A stretch of DNA of 64,000 nt from Stropharia rugosoannulata (lineage: Eukaryota > Basidiomycota > Agaricomycetes > Agaricales > Strophariaceae): positions 1,922,001 through 1,986,000 of the forward strand of contig JANCIK010000002.1 of assembly GCA_028532985.1 (NCBI GenBank), read 5' to 3'. The notes under the pieces are model-generated. The model was given only the letters and a program-made list of their open reading frames with translations. It did no database searches and had not been told where the DNA came from. Made by a program: the position numbers and the translations under genes. Below are positions 9,556 to 19,658 of the stretch, piece after piece (positions within the stretch are counted from its first letter, which is position 1; every line of letters begins with the position of its first letter).

Positions 9556-11503
9556 ATGAGCACGAGCAAGCGCCCGCCGAACGAGCTCGAGAGCCGCCTG
9601 CACCAGGCCGCCCTCACTTCCTCCAAAAAGGTCTTTCCCCACTGTCCAATGAATGAACGACGGCTAACCCACGCTCCGAGCAGGAAATCACAGCAAAGCA
9701 GGCCGAGGCGCTCATCCCAGACGCCACCGCGCGGCAGAACGCGCTCAACTTCCTCCTCGGCGTTGGCCTCCTCAAGGGCCTCACGGGCCCCTCGGGCGCC
9801 CTCTCTTTTCGCGCCGTCACCAAGGACGAGATCGTCGCGTGAGCATCCTCTATCTATCTTCCGCACCCGCACTTTCGCTCACATACAGGGAGACAGCACG
9901 AAGGGCCTGACGGGCGAAGAGAACCTCGTGCTCAGCCACATCAAGAGTGCTGCGAACGAAGGTACGTTAGTATCTATCATCTCTCCAGTGTGGGTAGATA
10001 GATAACTGACGGATAACGGGGTCGACAGGCATATGGACAAAGCACCTCAAAGCAAAGACGAGCCTGCACCAGACGGTGATCGACCGGTGCATCAAGACGC
10101 TCACACAAAAGCGCCTCATCAAGCGCGTGCCGTCCGTCCAGGTGCGTGCATAGCAAGCAGGACAGGCGCAAAGACGAGTGGAAGCTGACCCGCTGACCCG
10201 GCAGCACATCACGCGCAAGATCTACATGCTCGAAGGCCTCGAGCCGTCCATCGCGCTCACCGGCGGGCCGTGGTACACCGACAACGAGCTCGACACCGAG
10301 TTCATCCAGAACCTCACCGAGGCGTGCTACCGCCTCATCTGCGACATCGTCAGCCCATTTTCTTTTTATCTCCTCTCTCACTATCCTAATACCGCGATAC
10401 ACACACAGAGCTTCCCGAAACGACGCAGCGGCACCGAGAACGCGCTGTACCCGATCTCCAACGCGCCGCAGTACCCTACGGCGGACAGCATCCGCCACTC
10501 GCTCCGCCGCGCAAAGCTCACCGAGACCGATCTCTCCGTGGAGCACGTCGAGATGCTGCTCAACATCCTCATCCTCGACGGCAAAGTCGAGAAGGTACGT
10601 TCCGTTCTTCCCTTCGCCTCTCCGTCCGCCCGCTCATCCCGGATGTCCGCGTTTTCTTAATTTCGCCCCTTCCCTATCTTATCGGCGTTTTATGTTATGT
10701 CGCAGATCCCTGCATTTGGCAGTGCGCTGTGGAACACGGACGCGATCCCGGACGGCGCGGACGAGAGCGACGACGACGAGTCTGAGGGCAGGAAGCGGAA
10801 GAAGAAGAGGAAGGAACGCGCGCGCGATGAGGATGAGGACGAGGGCGACTCGGATGACGACTCTGCGCGCACGCGTAAGAAACGCAAGAAGGCGCGGAGT
10901 GATGAAGAGAGCGACTCGGACGACGCGCGTGCGGCGGCGGCGGCGCGTAAGAAGAAGGCTAAGAAGAAGCGAGCGAAGAGCCTGTCGGACGACGACTCGG
11001 ACGCCGACTCGGACGCCGATGCGAAGAGCAAGCGCCGGCAGAAGAAGCGGAGGAAGGATGCGGCGAGTAGCGACGAGTCGGACGACGACGACGAGCGCCG
11101 CAGGAAGAAGAGCAAGAGTAAGAGCAAGAGCAAGAAGAAGAAGAAGAGGCGGGACGCGGCGTCCTCGTCGGAGGAGGACTCGGACTCGGGGTCGTCGAGC
11201 GAGGACAGCGAGGAGGAGGAGCGGAGGCGGAAAAAGGCAAAAGCGAAGGCAAAGGCAAAGCAGATTAAGCAGCGCTCGTCGTCCCCGGCGATGGACCTCA
11301 GCCTCGACACGGGCTCAGGCGGCAGCGTGTACCGCGCAATCCGCGAGATCGAGACCAAGTTCCAGTGGAGCGAAGCGCCGTGCGAGCTGTGTCCACAATT
11401 CCAGTTCTGCAAAACCGGCGGGCCCGTAAACCCCCGCGAATGCGCATACTACGGCGAGTGGCTCGTTGGGGGTACGATCGTGAACGAGGAAGAGGCGCCA
11501 TAA
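9556..11503 (+). CDS. RPC34: DNA-directed RNA polymerase III subunit RPC6 (RPC34)
   Basis: Subunit of the Pol III heterotrimer that contacts TFIIIB and helps open promoters. Winged-helix regions are visible: WH1 with ITAKQAEALIPDATARQNAL and LLGVGLLKGL, then LTGEENLVLSHIKSAANEGI and IDRCIKTLTQKRLIKRVPSV (WH2). The core continues with GGPWYTDNELDTEFIQNLTE and FPKRR...YPTADSIRHSL. The C-terminus has the iron-sulphur cysteine pattern CELCPQFQFC...GPVNPRECAYY, known from human RPC39. Between IPAFGSALWNTDAI and MDLSLDTGSGGSVYRAI lies an insert of roughly 170 residues made almost only of D, E, S, K, R and A, making the protein far longer than the usual ~320 residues. The ATG at 9556 starts MSTSKRPPNELESRLHQAAL. 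Confidence 0.92.
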
Positions 11504-11566
11504 ACGCATGGAGTATTCATGTTTCCTATTTTTTAAGTACGCACTGTTGGATATCATGGTTTTTAT

Positions 11567-12596
11567 TCACCCCTTCAATACATCTATAGCGTGCTGCGTG
11601 AACGACACCGCATCGTATACTTTAAGCCACTCGTTTTCCTCCTCCTGCGTAATTGTGGTCGGTGTACCTCCGCCCAGGTACTCCGCGACGACGCCCTGAT
11701 ACGTATCCGAACCGTCAGCGTGCACGAACATTTTGAACCGCCAGCCGTCCGGGACGTGCCCGTCGACCTTGACCGTTCTATGTACGACGTCAAACTCTAT
11801 CCGGCTGAAATCGAAGCCCATGCCTATCCCGAGCGCCTTGGTATACGCCTCCTTGAGCGTCCACATCCAGAAGAACCGGCGCAGGCGCTCGTCCTCGGGC
11901 ACGCTGGGCACGAGCAGCCCGTGCTCGAGCGGGCTGAGCTACCCCGCGCGCGGCACGCACACAGCGTCAGCACCCGCACATACCGAGAGAAAGCGGCGGC
12001 TCACCTGGTCCCCGACGGTCTCGATGAACGAGCGCAGGCTCTCGCGCCCCGGGATGCGCAGCTTCATGACGTCGATGCCCACGCTGAAGGCGGGCGCGCG
12101 GTGCGTCCCCGGCGCGACCACCATCGCGATCATTGCATTGTCGTGCGTCACGTTATACGCGATCGGAGGCGTCGTCGTCTGGTTCGCCTGCGGTACAGGG
12201 ATGGATGGATGGATGGTATCGGTGTCAGGGTATCAGCGCCATTGACTTACGATGTACGGCTTGCCCTCCGGCGTCGAAGCGAAGCGGACGGAGGCGGGTG
12301 GGACCCCGCGCTCCTGGAGCAGCGCGCGGATGAGCAGGCGCCCTATGAGTGTGCCTGCGACGAGTGAGCAGGGTCGTCAGCGCGAAGGTGCGGTGTGAAG
12401 ACGCTCACGACATGAGTCCGCGCGGTGGTAGAAGCGCTTGATCCGCGTCTGGCTCTCTTCGTCGACCATAGCGAGGGCGGCGAGGTAGAGCTAGCGCCGG
12501 AGCAGGGTAAGCAGCGTGCGGGGCGTCACGGTGCGGGCGGGGACGTACTTCGTCTGTGTAAGCTGATGGTGAGTATATCACTGCGCGAACTTCCAT
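11567..12596 (-). CDS. 4'-phosphopantetheinyl transferase (Lys5/AASDHPPT type)
   Basis: Transfers the phosphopantetheine arm of CoA to carrier domains, in fungi those of alpha-aminoadipate reductase (lysine synthesis), polyketide synthases and peptide synthetases. Exon 1 (MEVRAVIYSPSAYTDE) joins LYLAALAMVDEESQTRIKRF through an intron at about 12492-12548. Further motifs are TLIGRLLIRALLQERGV, then TPEGKPYIANQTTTPPIAYN and VTHDNAMIAMVV. The magnesium-binding motif is SVGIDVMKL and the catalytic helix is FFWMWTLKEAYTKALGIGMG (WxxKEA). All key residues appear intact. An intron contains an ATGG microsatellite. Divergent from the Mak32-like gene. A window-wide shift to less GC-rich sequence begins just beyond this gene. 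Confidence 0.88.
12201..12216. repeat. (ATGG)4 microsatellite inside an intron
   Basis: Four tandem ATGG units lie within the PPTase intron that separates GKPYI from ANQTTT. Simple repeat. Confidence 0.8.
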
Positions 12597-12766
12597 CGCG
12601 GTGGATGGACGACGAAGGTGCTGCAGAGAAGGTGATGGGTGGGACGAGAGGGAGGTTATAATGTTAGCAGTACAATCTTATCAGCCGGATCAGACGGCGC
12701 AGTGCACCCGCCAGAGTTACACTCGTGCATCGATCCTCGTACCACGCAATCGTTCGTACATACGCC

Positions 12767-14166
12767 ATGGACACTAAGAATGACCCTATATCGTTCACGA
12801 CCCTTGGGATGTTCATCTTAGATGACTTTACCTTCGCGGATGAGCAAGGGCAACCAACTGGGCGCACACTCGATTCGCAGGGATGCCGACTTGAATACAA
12901 ATCACCGCTTGCGACGAGGTGCTGATGCAAATTCTATCTATTTACAGATCGGCGGAGGAGGCACATATGCTGCTATTGGCGCCCGTATATGGTCCTACTG
13001 CCCCTTCTGCACATAATCCACCGCTCTAACGCGTTGATGTTATTTTATCCTTTAGGCTACCCCCGTCTGAAATAGGCATGATCGTGGACAAAGGCTACGA
13101 CTTCCCCGAGCGAATAACGCATTCGCTCGTCAAGTACGGTCGTGAAATGTGGGTTTTCCGCGAGCAGCCAGAAGCCAAAACAACGAGGGCCCTTAATTCA
13201 TATCTCGGCGAGCATCGAAAGTGAAACACATAATACTCATGCCCCAGTTGCCTAGAGCTTACGTCTCGAACCATAGCTTTGAGTATCTAACACCTAGGAT
13301 AAGAATCACCCCAAACGACTTCAAGGGCACTAGATTGGATAAAGCCAAAGCTCTGCATTTCATTTGTTCTCCGACCCGCGCAATGCATATCATGTCGGAA
13401 GTCGACGACGCCTGGAAACCGATAACGATATATGAGCCTATACCTGTATGCGTCCACTTCTGCAAGTGTCTGCAGACGTCTGACAGTTATAGACAGGACC
13501 GCTGTGTACCAGAAGAGCTACCTTCTCTTCAGAAAGTGTTACCCTCAATTTCAATATTAAGGTGATTAGTCTATAGCATAAATAGGAGGCTAGATTATTG
13601 ATTGTTGTCCAGCCCAAACGCGGAAGAAGCACTGTCCCTTCTTTCGATGCCCGTTTCGCCTTCGAAAGAAACAGTCGCAGAAGCTGCTCGTAGGTTCTTG
13701 GAACTCGGGGTTGGTAAAGACAAATCAGGTTGGATCATCATCAGGAGTGGGGAGCTAGGCGCATATGTTGCGTCGCAGAATTTTCCTGGCAAGTGGGTTG
13801 ATGCGTTTTGGGACCCTGATGAGGCACATAAAGTCGTGGACGTCACAGGTAAGGTCTCCTCTGATTTAATGGGGCAGCATAAAAATCGTGCATAGGCGCA
13901 GGAAATAGCTTCTTAGGCGGTCTAGCCGCTGGCTTGCTTAAATCAAACGGCGATGTATATTCAGGTTCGTCAGCTTCATTTAGAACATACAAGCGCCTGA
14001 TTTATGATATATGCACACCATAGCCACTTTATACGCCACAGTTTCAGCCTCATTCATTATCGAGCAAGAGGGATTACCACTCGTTTCTGGGGATTCTGCG
14101 GAAGTATGGAACGGAGATGATCCATCTCGTAGGCTCGAAGTGTTGAAAAGGCGCCATGAAACTTGA
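12767..14166 (+). CDS. Mak32-like PfkB-family sugar kinase homologue
   Basis: Resembles fungal Mak32, a PfkB/ribokinase-fold protein of uncertain substrate, named in yeast for effects on killer virus maintenance. Exons read MDTKNDPISFTTLGMFILDD, then IGGGGTYAAIGARIW, LPPSEIGMIVDKGYDFPERI, RITPNDFKGTRLDKAKALHF, and SPNAEEALSLLSMPVS. The PfkB signature with catalytic Asp region is VDVTGAGNSFLGGLAAGLL. The end is VSASFIIEQEGLPLVSGDSA...KRRHET. All junctions restore frame with GT...AG introns except the first, where TLDSQ must join IGGGG across an intron starting GG (12881-12947). This could be a real non-canonical site, an allele defect or a sequence error. Confidence 0.82.
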
Positions 14167-14249
14167 GAGGAAAATAAGACATTAGATTGGTACAGGTACT
14201 TATGGCAAGGGGTTCGGATGCACGAAATAAAGATAAGAGTGTCACATAT

Positions 14250-14913
14250 TTACGCTTGTCCACCTTGAAATTTTGCGCGACTCGCGGCGAAGAGCTCTTC
14301 TTGCTTAGCTAGTAGCTCTTCTTCCGTCATGCCCGAAGCCTCGAACTTGGACACCTTCTTTTCCCGGTCCTGTTCATGAGTGTTAGCAAGGTTTAAGCAC
14401 CCGCAGAGTATATGTAATGACCTTCTGCTGTTGCTTGTGGTCCTTCAATACGCTCTCTACTTCTGGCCCGAAACTCGTAAATCCGAGACGCTAATCTGGT
14501 CGTCAGTTCCACTCGGACGCCGAGGGTGCAGTCGCACGTACCGTCAGCGCAGTTATGATATGCTCTGGGGCTATCGTCTTCTTGTTTTCTTGCTCGCATA
14601 TTTCATTGGCCTCGGAGGATATCAGGTGTATGAATTCTGTAGTGAAGCCATAAGTCCATCTAACACATCGTGAACGTCCTGCCAGTGTTCACCTACACAA
14701 CATTCTATGACAAGATCACGGGTCTCCTTCGCGCAGACGATGTCGTTCGGTAGCAGTTCTAATACGGGAAAGAGGGTGTAAGAGCGGACGTGTTTATCAA
14801 GCAAAACGAAATCGACGCGCACCAGCAATCATCTTGGCTACAGTGGCTTTGGGGAGAGACAAATCATCATCGGTCGGCGCGCCCCCGCCAGAGTGTCCCT
14901 CACGATCAGACAT
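14250..14913 (-). CDS. NCB2: Negative cofactor 2 subunit beta (NC2-beta/Dr1)
   Basis: Histone-fold protein that pairs with NC2-alpha and binds TBP on DNA, blocking TFIIA/TFIIB entry. Exons join as LSLPKATVAKMIAELLPNDI, CAKETRDLVIECCVEFIHLI, SSEANEICEQENKKTIAPEH, IITALTRLGF and SFGPEVESVLKDHKQQQKDR. This is the highly conserved Dr1 histone fold plus the following helix. The tail is KVSKFEASGMTEEELLAKQEELFAASRAKF in two parts, ending GGQA. Four introns are seen, all GT...AG. The start MSDREGHSGGGAPTDDD is 155 bp from the start of the divergent SmF gene. Confidence 0.93.
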
Positions 14914-15068
14914 GTTGAGCTGCACAGATATTCAGCGTTACAGTAAAGAATGCGGGGTTGAAATATGGCGAAAAGCGAGAGCGCTGTGAGAGAAAGTCCA
15001 GAATGTATATGCAAGTTCAGTCCGTGTCATCTCTTTTCGAAGTCCGCACGTGCTCTCTTCCAACCACC

Positions 15069-15536
15069 ATGTCTGCAGTATGTCCTCCACCCATCCGCAG
15101 GCTTTTCTGTACTAAACATACCGTTTAGGTCAATCCCGTCAACCCCAAGCCGTTCCTGCAGGAGCTCACAGGCAAGCCTGTTTATGTGCGCCTAAAATGG
15201 GGACTGGAATACAAGGGTTTCTTGGTTAGCACGGATGGATACATGAACCTCCAGGTACGTGGATATAGTCTTCTTCGTCGCATCTGATCTCACCAGTCTA
15301 TCATACCTAGCTCGCCAACACCGAGGAATACCAGGACGGGAAGTCGAACGGTGCCCTTGGAGAGGTCTTTATCCGGTACATCTTGATAATCGTTTCGTCT
15401 TATATTTTACTAATTTAGCTATGATAGGTGTAACAATGTTCTTTATATTATAAGTCCCCTTTAAATTATTTTCCTGCGTGGTAGCTGACATCTTTGTTTT
15501 CTTCACAGGGAGGCGCCTGCAGAAGCATCGGATTGA
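15069..15536 (+). CDS. SMX3: Small nuclear ribonucleoprotein F (SmF)
   Basis: Core Sm ring protein of the U1, U2, U4 and U5 spliceosomal snRNPs. The first exon is only nine coding nucleotides (M-S-A). It splices to [40 protein letters not shown] (Sm1 motif), LQLANTEEY...[14 protein letters not shown] (Sm2 motif) and EAPAEASD. Length of about 87 residues fits SmF. The last donor is ambiguous: a GT after ATATTATAA keeps frame but adds one isoleucine to the usual LYIREAP; a TA donor would give the exact family sequence. Confidence 0.92.
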
Positions 15537-16130
15537 AGGTGGTCGACGACGACATCGCATGCAGACGATCGCGTGTATTTTTGTTGACGCTATCGAAGCT
15601 CGTCCTCAGTGGTTTCCCTTGTCTGCTCGGACCCCGTTGTTCCGTGCAGACGTATAACCCGTTCTTTCATTCACTCTTCGCGAGTCACCCTTTGTTAAAA
15701 CGCATGCTCTCGGGTCGAGGCTGCGACAAATGTGGGATGTATGATGTAGGGAGCAGTTAGTGTTATTGCAATTATAAACTCTTATTGCTTGTATTGTCTC
15801 TGGCACATTCCCTAAGTTAGAAGAACGTACCAGTTCAACGTAGCACCTTCCAGAATATTCCGGTGAGTATCGCTGCGCACTTGCTGCGCAGTGGAGAATG
15901 TTTCTTGAGTGTACGCAGCGCGGTAGCGCCGAAGCCCAGGAGTCATTTTCACACTCCGCTTCAAATATTTTCTTGGATAGGAAGATTGGTCTCTCAAGCC
16001 AATTACACTTAAGCCACACCCCACTCGAGTCACACCACAAGCCACCTTTTCCCATTTCTCTTAAAAGTCGCCACAGTCGCCATCCCCCTACCACCGAAAC
16101 AACACCCAGTTAAAGCAATTCACCCCCAAG
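15537..16130. other. Intergenic spacer SmF to LLP-like gene
   Basis: About 590 bp. A 162-codon open frame runs antisense at 15606-16094, but its composition (Cys/Ser/Arg mix, no domain) and position over a promoter argue against a gene. No other feature seen. Confidence 0.5.
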
Positions 16131-16814
16131 ATGGCCAAATCACTCAGATCCAAAGTCAAGCGCGATTTCCGTTCAAAAAAACGTGAAACAGGCATCTACG
16201 CTGCGACGGATGCAGCACGACTCGCCCGCTTGAACGCAAAACTCGTGCAAATCACAAAAGAAAAACCGGTTCCGGTGCCGAGCACTGAACAAGATTCGGA
16301 GGAGATAGCAGAGGATACTCCAGGTTGGTGTTGGTTCGCAGACTTTTGTCAATTAGACCCGAACGACATCACGCTGGATGTGCTGGAGGGACTGTCCACT
16401 CCTTCCTTTACCTCTGCACGCCGGAGGCCAGAGCGATATTTGGAGTGGGCATCCCCGGAGGATTGGATTCGTCCGAAGATTTTATCTTAATGATTTCTAT
16501 CGAGGATAGACAGTCATTGACCAATCTCTATGTTTATAGCACAGGAAGGTCCGGAGAGCGCAGAGGCAAACCAACCAGGTTCGTATGAGAAGACTTACCG
16601 GTTAAGACGGTGTATTTATTTCCATATCCCAGATGCGATGGCGGTTGACGCAGAGCCACCAAAGAAGGTCTCTACCCACGGTCCACGCGGCTCGCGCAGA
16701 GACTCCTGGAGAGAGTCGAAGGGACTACCTGCAAGAAATGCTTCGACACAACTAAACCGCCAAGGGATTGTAGTCGCGAAAAGAAAGGCTGGCCGGTCGA
16801 AGAGGAGACGCTAA
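16131..16814 (+). CDS. LLP-homologue/YBL028C-type nucleolar protein (DUF2423)
   Basis: Small very basic protein of the LLPH/YBL028C family, nucleolar and linked to large-subunit ribosome assembly. The N-terminus MAKSLRSKVKRDFRSKKRET is the DUF2423 signature. The conserved C-terminus is KKVSTHGPRGSRRDSWRESK followed by KRKAGRSKRRR. Three coding exons: the first ends at EDTP, a 36-39 nt middle exon encodes AQEGPESAEANQP, and the last starts DAMAVDAEP. The first intron (~16322-16540) is longer than usual. The middle acidic region is variable as in relatives. Confidence 0.86.
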
Positions 16815-17131
16815 TATGTTTATGATACCCACGCATTTGTATGTACTACTTGTTGATTGATTTCTTCACGCACAGTCTGCCGGTGTTACGGCAAATCTAC
16901 ATTGTATGAACCACGTTTTCGTTCGGTACGAATTTTATCTGAAGAAGTAACTATTTGTCTGTACCAAGTCTAAAATGTTCGTTTTTCATTCAGGCGATAT
17001 ATATTCGAACGACACCTTGTCGGACAACCCTTCCGCATCTTTCATTGATTGGGTGTCTGTACAAGACTGCCCTTGTCGCCTTTCGTTTTTCATGTAAGGA
17101 GAGCATGCACGCGATCCGCTGCCAGGATATA
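16815..17131. other. Short convergent intergenic region
   Basis: About 315 bp between converging genes, holding their 3' UTRs. AT-rich; nothing else seen. Confidence 0.55.
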
Positions 17132-18863
17132 TTAGATTATTTCCCCTCTTATGGTGTTCATCACGTACGGAAATTCGGTCATTGTGATATGCTCAGTAAC
17201 CACCCGAACCTCGGGACGTGTAAGGCTTAGCTTTTGGCCTTTGAAGTGCGGGGGTTTAATGTGAGCTGAAGACTGGTTTGTTCCCCCGATTGGAATCTGG
17301 TGCACATAGGCGTCGGCGCAATTGAACTCGAGGAGCCTCATCACTGCCCGGCATGCTGCGATGGAGCTTAAAACTGCTCAGAATTGTAGTCATAATCAGG
17401 GATAGACTTTACTCACGTAATTGTGGCTGCAGGTATCTGACAAATATTTAACCAACACCATATTTCTTTTAATGCGTGACAGCACTTACTGTACCAATGC
17501 TAAGGCAAGGTAGTTAGTACGCTCACTAGTAACGACCACAGGCGGAAGTACTTACACATTCATTGGGGCTGCAATTTTGTATAATAATCTATTCAGTACA
17601 ATCCCGCGTATAAACATAGGTTTTCTCACTATTCAAGTTCAAGACGTTGAGCACCTGAAATTGTTGATTGCTAAATGATCTGCGAAGGTTAAAAACACTC
17701 ACAGCTGGAATACAATTGGTTGAAAATGAAGCCAGAAAGTATACAAGTCCGTCCTGGACAAGCAATTTCCATAAATCCGTTCTGATGGAATGACGAGATA
17801 ACAGAGCGACTGCGGTGAATACTAGGATGACAAAGTCGAAACCCATGGCTAATGGTGATGCATCGTAAATAATAATATGTACATGGATATCTGAAATACT
17901 CACTGTAAAAGAATGTCATGTTGAGAATGGACGGGTCTGTCTGAACCACAGCGCACGAGTTCTGCTCAGAATCCCATTGCGAGACTACAATAAACATAGT
18001 TCTGTAGAGAAGAGCCCAGTGGGCAACGCAAAGCGTCCCGAGGACTATTATAACGGATTTTCGGCGTTCCCATAAGGCGATGCTAGTAGTTCCTGATCAT
18101 CAAAGCACATGCCCGTAAACTTGGTGAATCAACTTACGTCCTGAGCATGAGAGAAGTAGATGCGCATAGGATGGACATATTTCCGGTCCACTGAAGATTC
18201 CAAAGTTAGAATCGTTTCTACGCGAACTCATGCTTGGGCGACTTACTGAATTGAACGTGTTCAGAGCCTGAATAGACATTGTCATTGGGCGGTTGATTGA
18301 AATTTTAAGCATTGTACTTACTCTGCAGTTTATCTAATCAGAGAGTAGTTCAGTGACTGCTGCAAAGACAAATTATCTTATCCAACCTCTGTCGTAACAG
18401 TGAACGAGATCAACCTAGTATCTCGGAGAGTGATGGCATCAGTGGTCACGGAATTATACAAAACCTAAGCGATGGACCTACAGTCCCAGAAAGGCAAGCA
18501 GCATGCAATAACGACAAAGAAAGAAAAAGACTGGGATCGAAAGTGAGCAGTATTGAGATAATGTCCTTAGCAGGAAGACGAGAATAATTACTCTGTAAAA
18601 TGAGTTATTTTCAGTCATCCTGAGTGTAATGCAACATACCAATGGCCATCGAAATGCTCGGCGGCACGTTAACAGAGACCATTCGAAGTGCAGAGTAACC
18701 ATAATCTCCCAGATATATACACCGAAAAGGGTGAAAACAAGTCTATGAAACGCAACTGTTGACAAGATACGAATTACTTATTGTCCGTCTATTACAATGG
18801 ATAGTATGACGAACCCATGTCTTTAGCAACTTCGGCCGCACTTGTCCAATCTTCGCGCTTCAT
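17132..18863 (-). CDS. Agaricomycete multi-pass (7TM-like) membrane protein, unknown function
   Basis: Recognised as a family common in mushroom-forming fungi with no known role. Spliced reading: MKREDWTSAAEVAKDM, VAFHRLVFTLFGVYIWEIMV, EWSLLTCRRAFRWPL, IFFFLCRYCMLLAFLGL, LISFTVTTE, INCR, ALNTFNS, WTGNMSILCASTSLMLRT, SIALWERRKSVIIVLGTLCV, AHWALLYRTMFIVVSQWDSE, then MGFDFVILVFTAVALLSRHS, DLWKLLVQDGLVYFLASFST, VLNVLNLN, and SIAACRAVMRLLEFNCADAY. These give about seven hydrophobic helices. The last ~50 residues are polar and cytosolic-like. Keeping frame needs a one-nucleotide exon at 18592, exons of 12 nt (18322-18333) and 21 nt (18247-18267), and a nested intron at 17437-17557. At least twelve exons in under 1.8 kb, the most fragmented gene here. 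Confidence 0.8.
17437..17557 (-). other. Predicted stwintron (intron within a donor site)
   Basis: Reading minus: exon ends ...ATGAAT, then GT, then a complete internal intron 17489-17555 (donor gtaagt, branch TACTAAC, acceptor gtacag), then taagtg... to acceptor gtcag at 17437. Removing the internal intron creates a fresh donor GTTAAGTG, and removal of that 54-nt external intron joins PMN to IPAATI in frame. A single 121-nt intron with donor GTGTAA gives the same mRNA. Confidence 0.55.
18592..18592 (-). other. Predicted one-nucleotide exon
   Basis: On the minus strand the sequence reads ttttacag-A-gtaatt: a good acceptor, one A, a good donor. Flanking introns would be 18593-18639 (47 nt, donor gtatgt) and 18531-18591 (61 nt, acceptor gatcccag). 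Only inclusion of this A joins FRWPL to FFFLCRYCM in frame, giving WPLIFFFLC. No transcript evidence is available here. Confidence 0.6.
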
Positions 18864-19658
18864 GATTTTTGGGTGACTCAGTTAGAGGGGGTAGATCTGG
18901 GTAGATACTATAGAGTACTTGGAAGTCTTTGGGTAAACACACATTTAAACCTTTTTGAGTGGCGGTCTAAATAGTACTGAACTACACCCGTCGATTCAAA
19001 ATTTATCAGAATGTACTCACGAAGAATCCCAGAAGATTTATGTAATTGGTTCATATTGATGGAGTAGTTTGATAGGTGATATCGGACGCCAGGCAGAATT
19101 ATCCTTTCTGGAGAAGTAGTTACGCTATTTGAGGTTAAGCTGAAGTGGCATGGACGCGTAAAGGGAAGTTACTAGTCTTACTTTAGCTCGGCATTAGTAA
19201 CTGGCCTGGTTCCTGGAAGTTAACGACGAATCTTATATAGGAAAAGAATCACCTTGTAAGTGAAGGAAGAATACCCGAATACTTAATTGGCTGTCCATAA
19301 CATTGCCTTTATAGATGGTGTTTCAAGGCCACTTCAGCAGACCGCATCAAATACTTCGGCCGACTACGGCGGGGATCGTTGGTTGACTGCACCTACTGCG
19401 ATATTGGTTCACCTTCGATTTGAAGAAGATATTTAGCTCACGGCCTATCAGAGCAAGGAGCGAAGATACTTGATAGTCTAGCCGACTCAGGCTGCAGCAG
19501 TATTCATTGCGAGAACAATTGAGTTCAAGTCCTTAACAGTAAATATCCCAGAAGGCTAGGAGAGTGATTTTTAATCTATGCTGCACTGTAATATAAATTG
19601 CGCGTATCAACATATATCCGCACTGATGCGCGTTTGTAGTTCAGCAAAGAAATCGCGA
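18864..19658. other. Intergenic region upstream of the 7TM-like gene
   Basis: About 800 bp, AT-rich, between the 5' end of the membrane protein gene and the 3' end of ERB1. Minus-strand splice-like motifs (for example TTCGTGAGTA near 19020) occur, so untranslated upstream exons are possible. No coding sequence supported. Confidence 0.5.

Noticed and set aside
15606..16094. 162-codon minus-strand open frame between SmF and the LLP-like gene
   Set aside because: It covers the promoter of the LLP-like gene, has no recognisable motif and has unremarkable composition.
19518..19545. tRNA T-loop-like GTTCAAGTCC
   Set aside because: The flanking bases do not pair to form a T stem, and no matching acceptor or D arm is found nearby.
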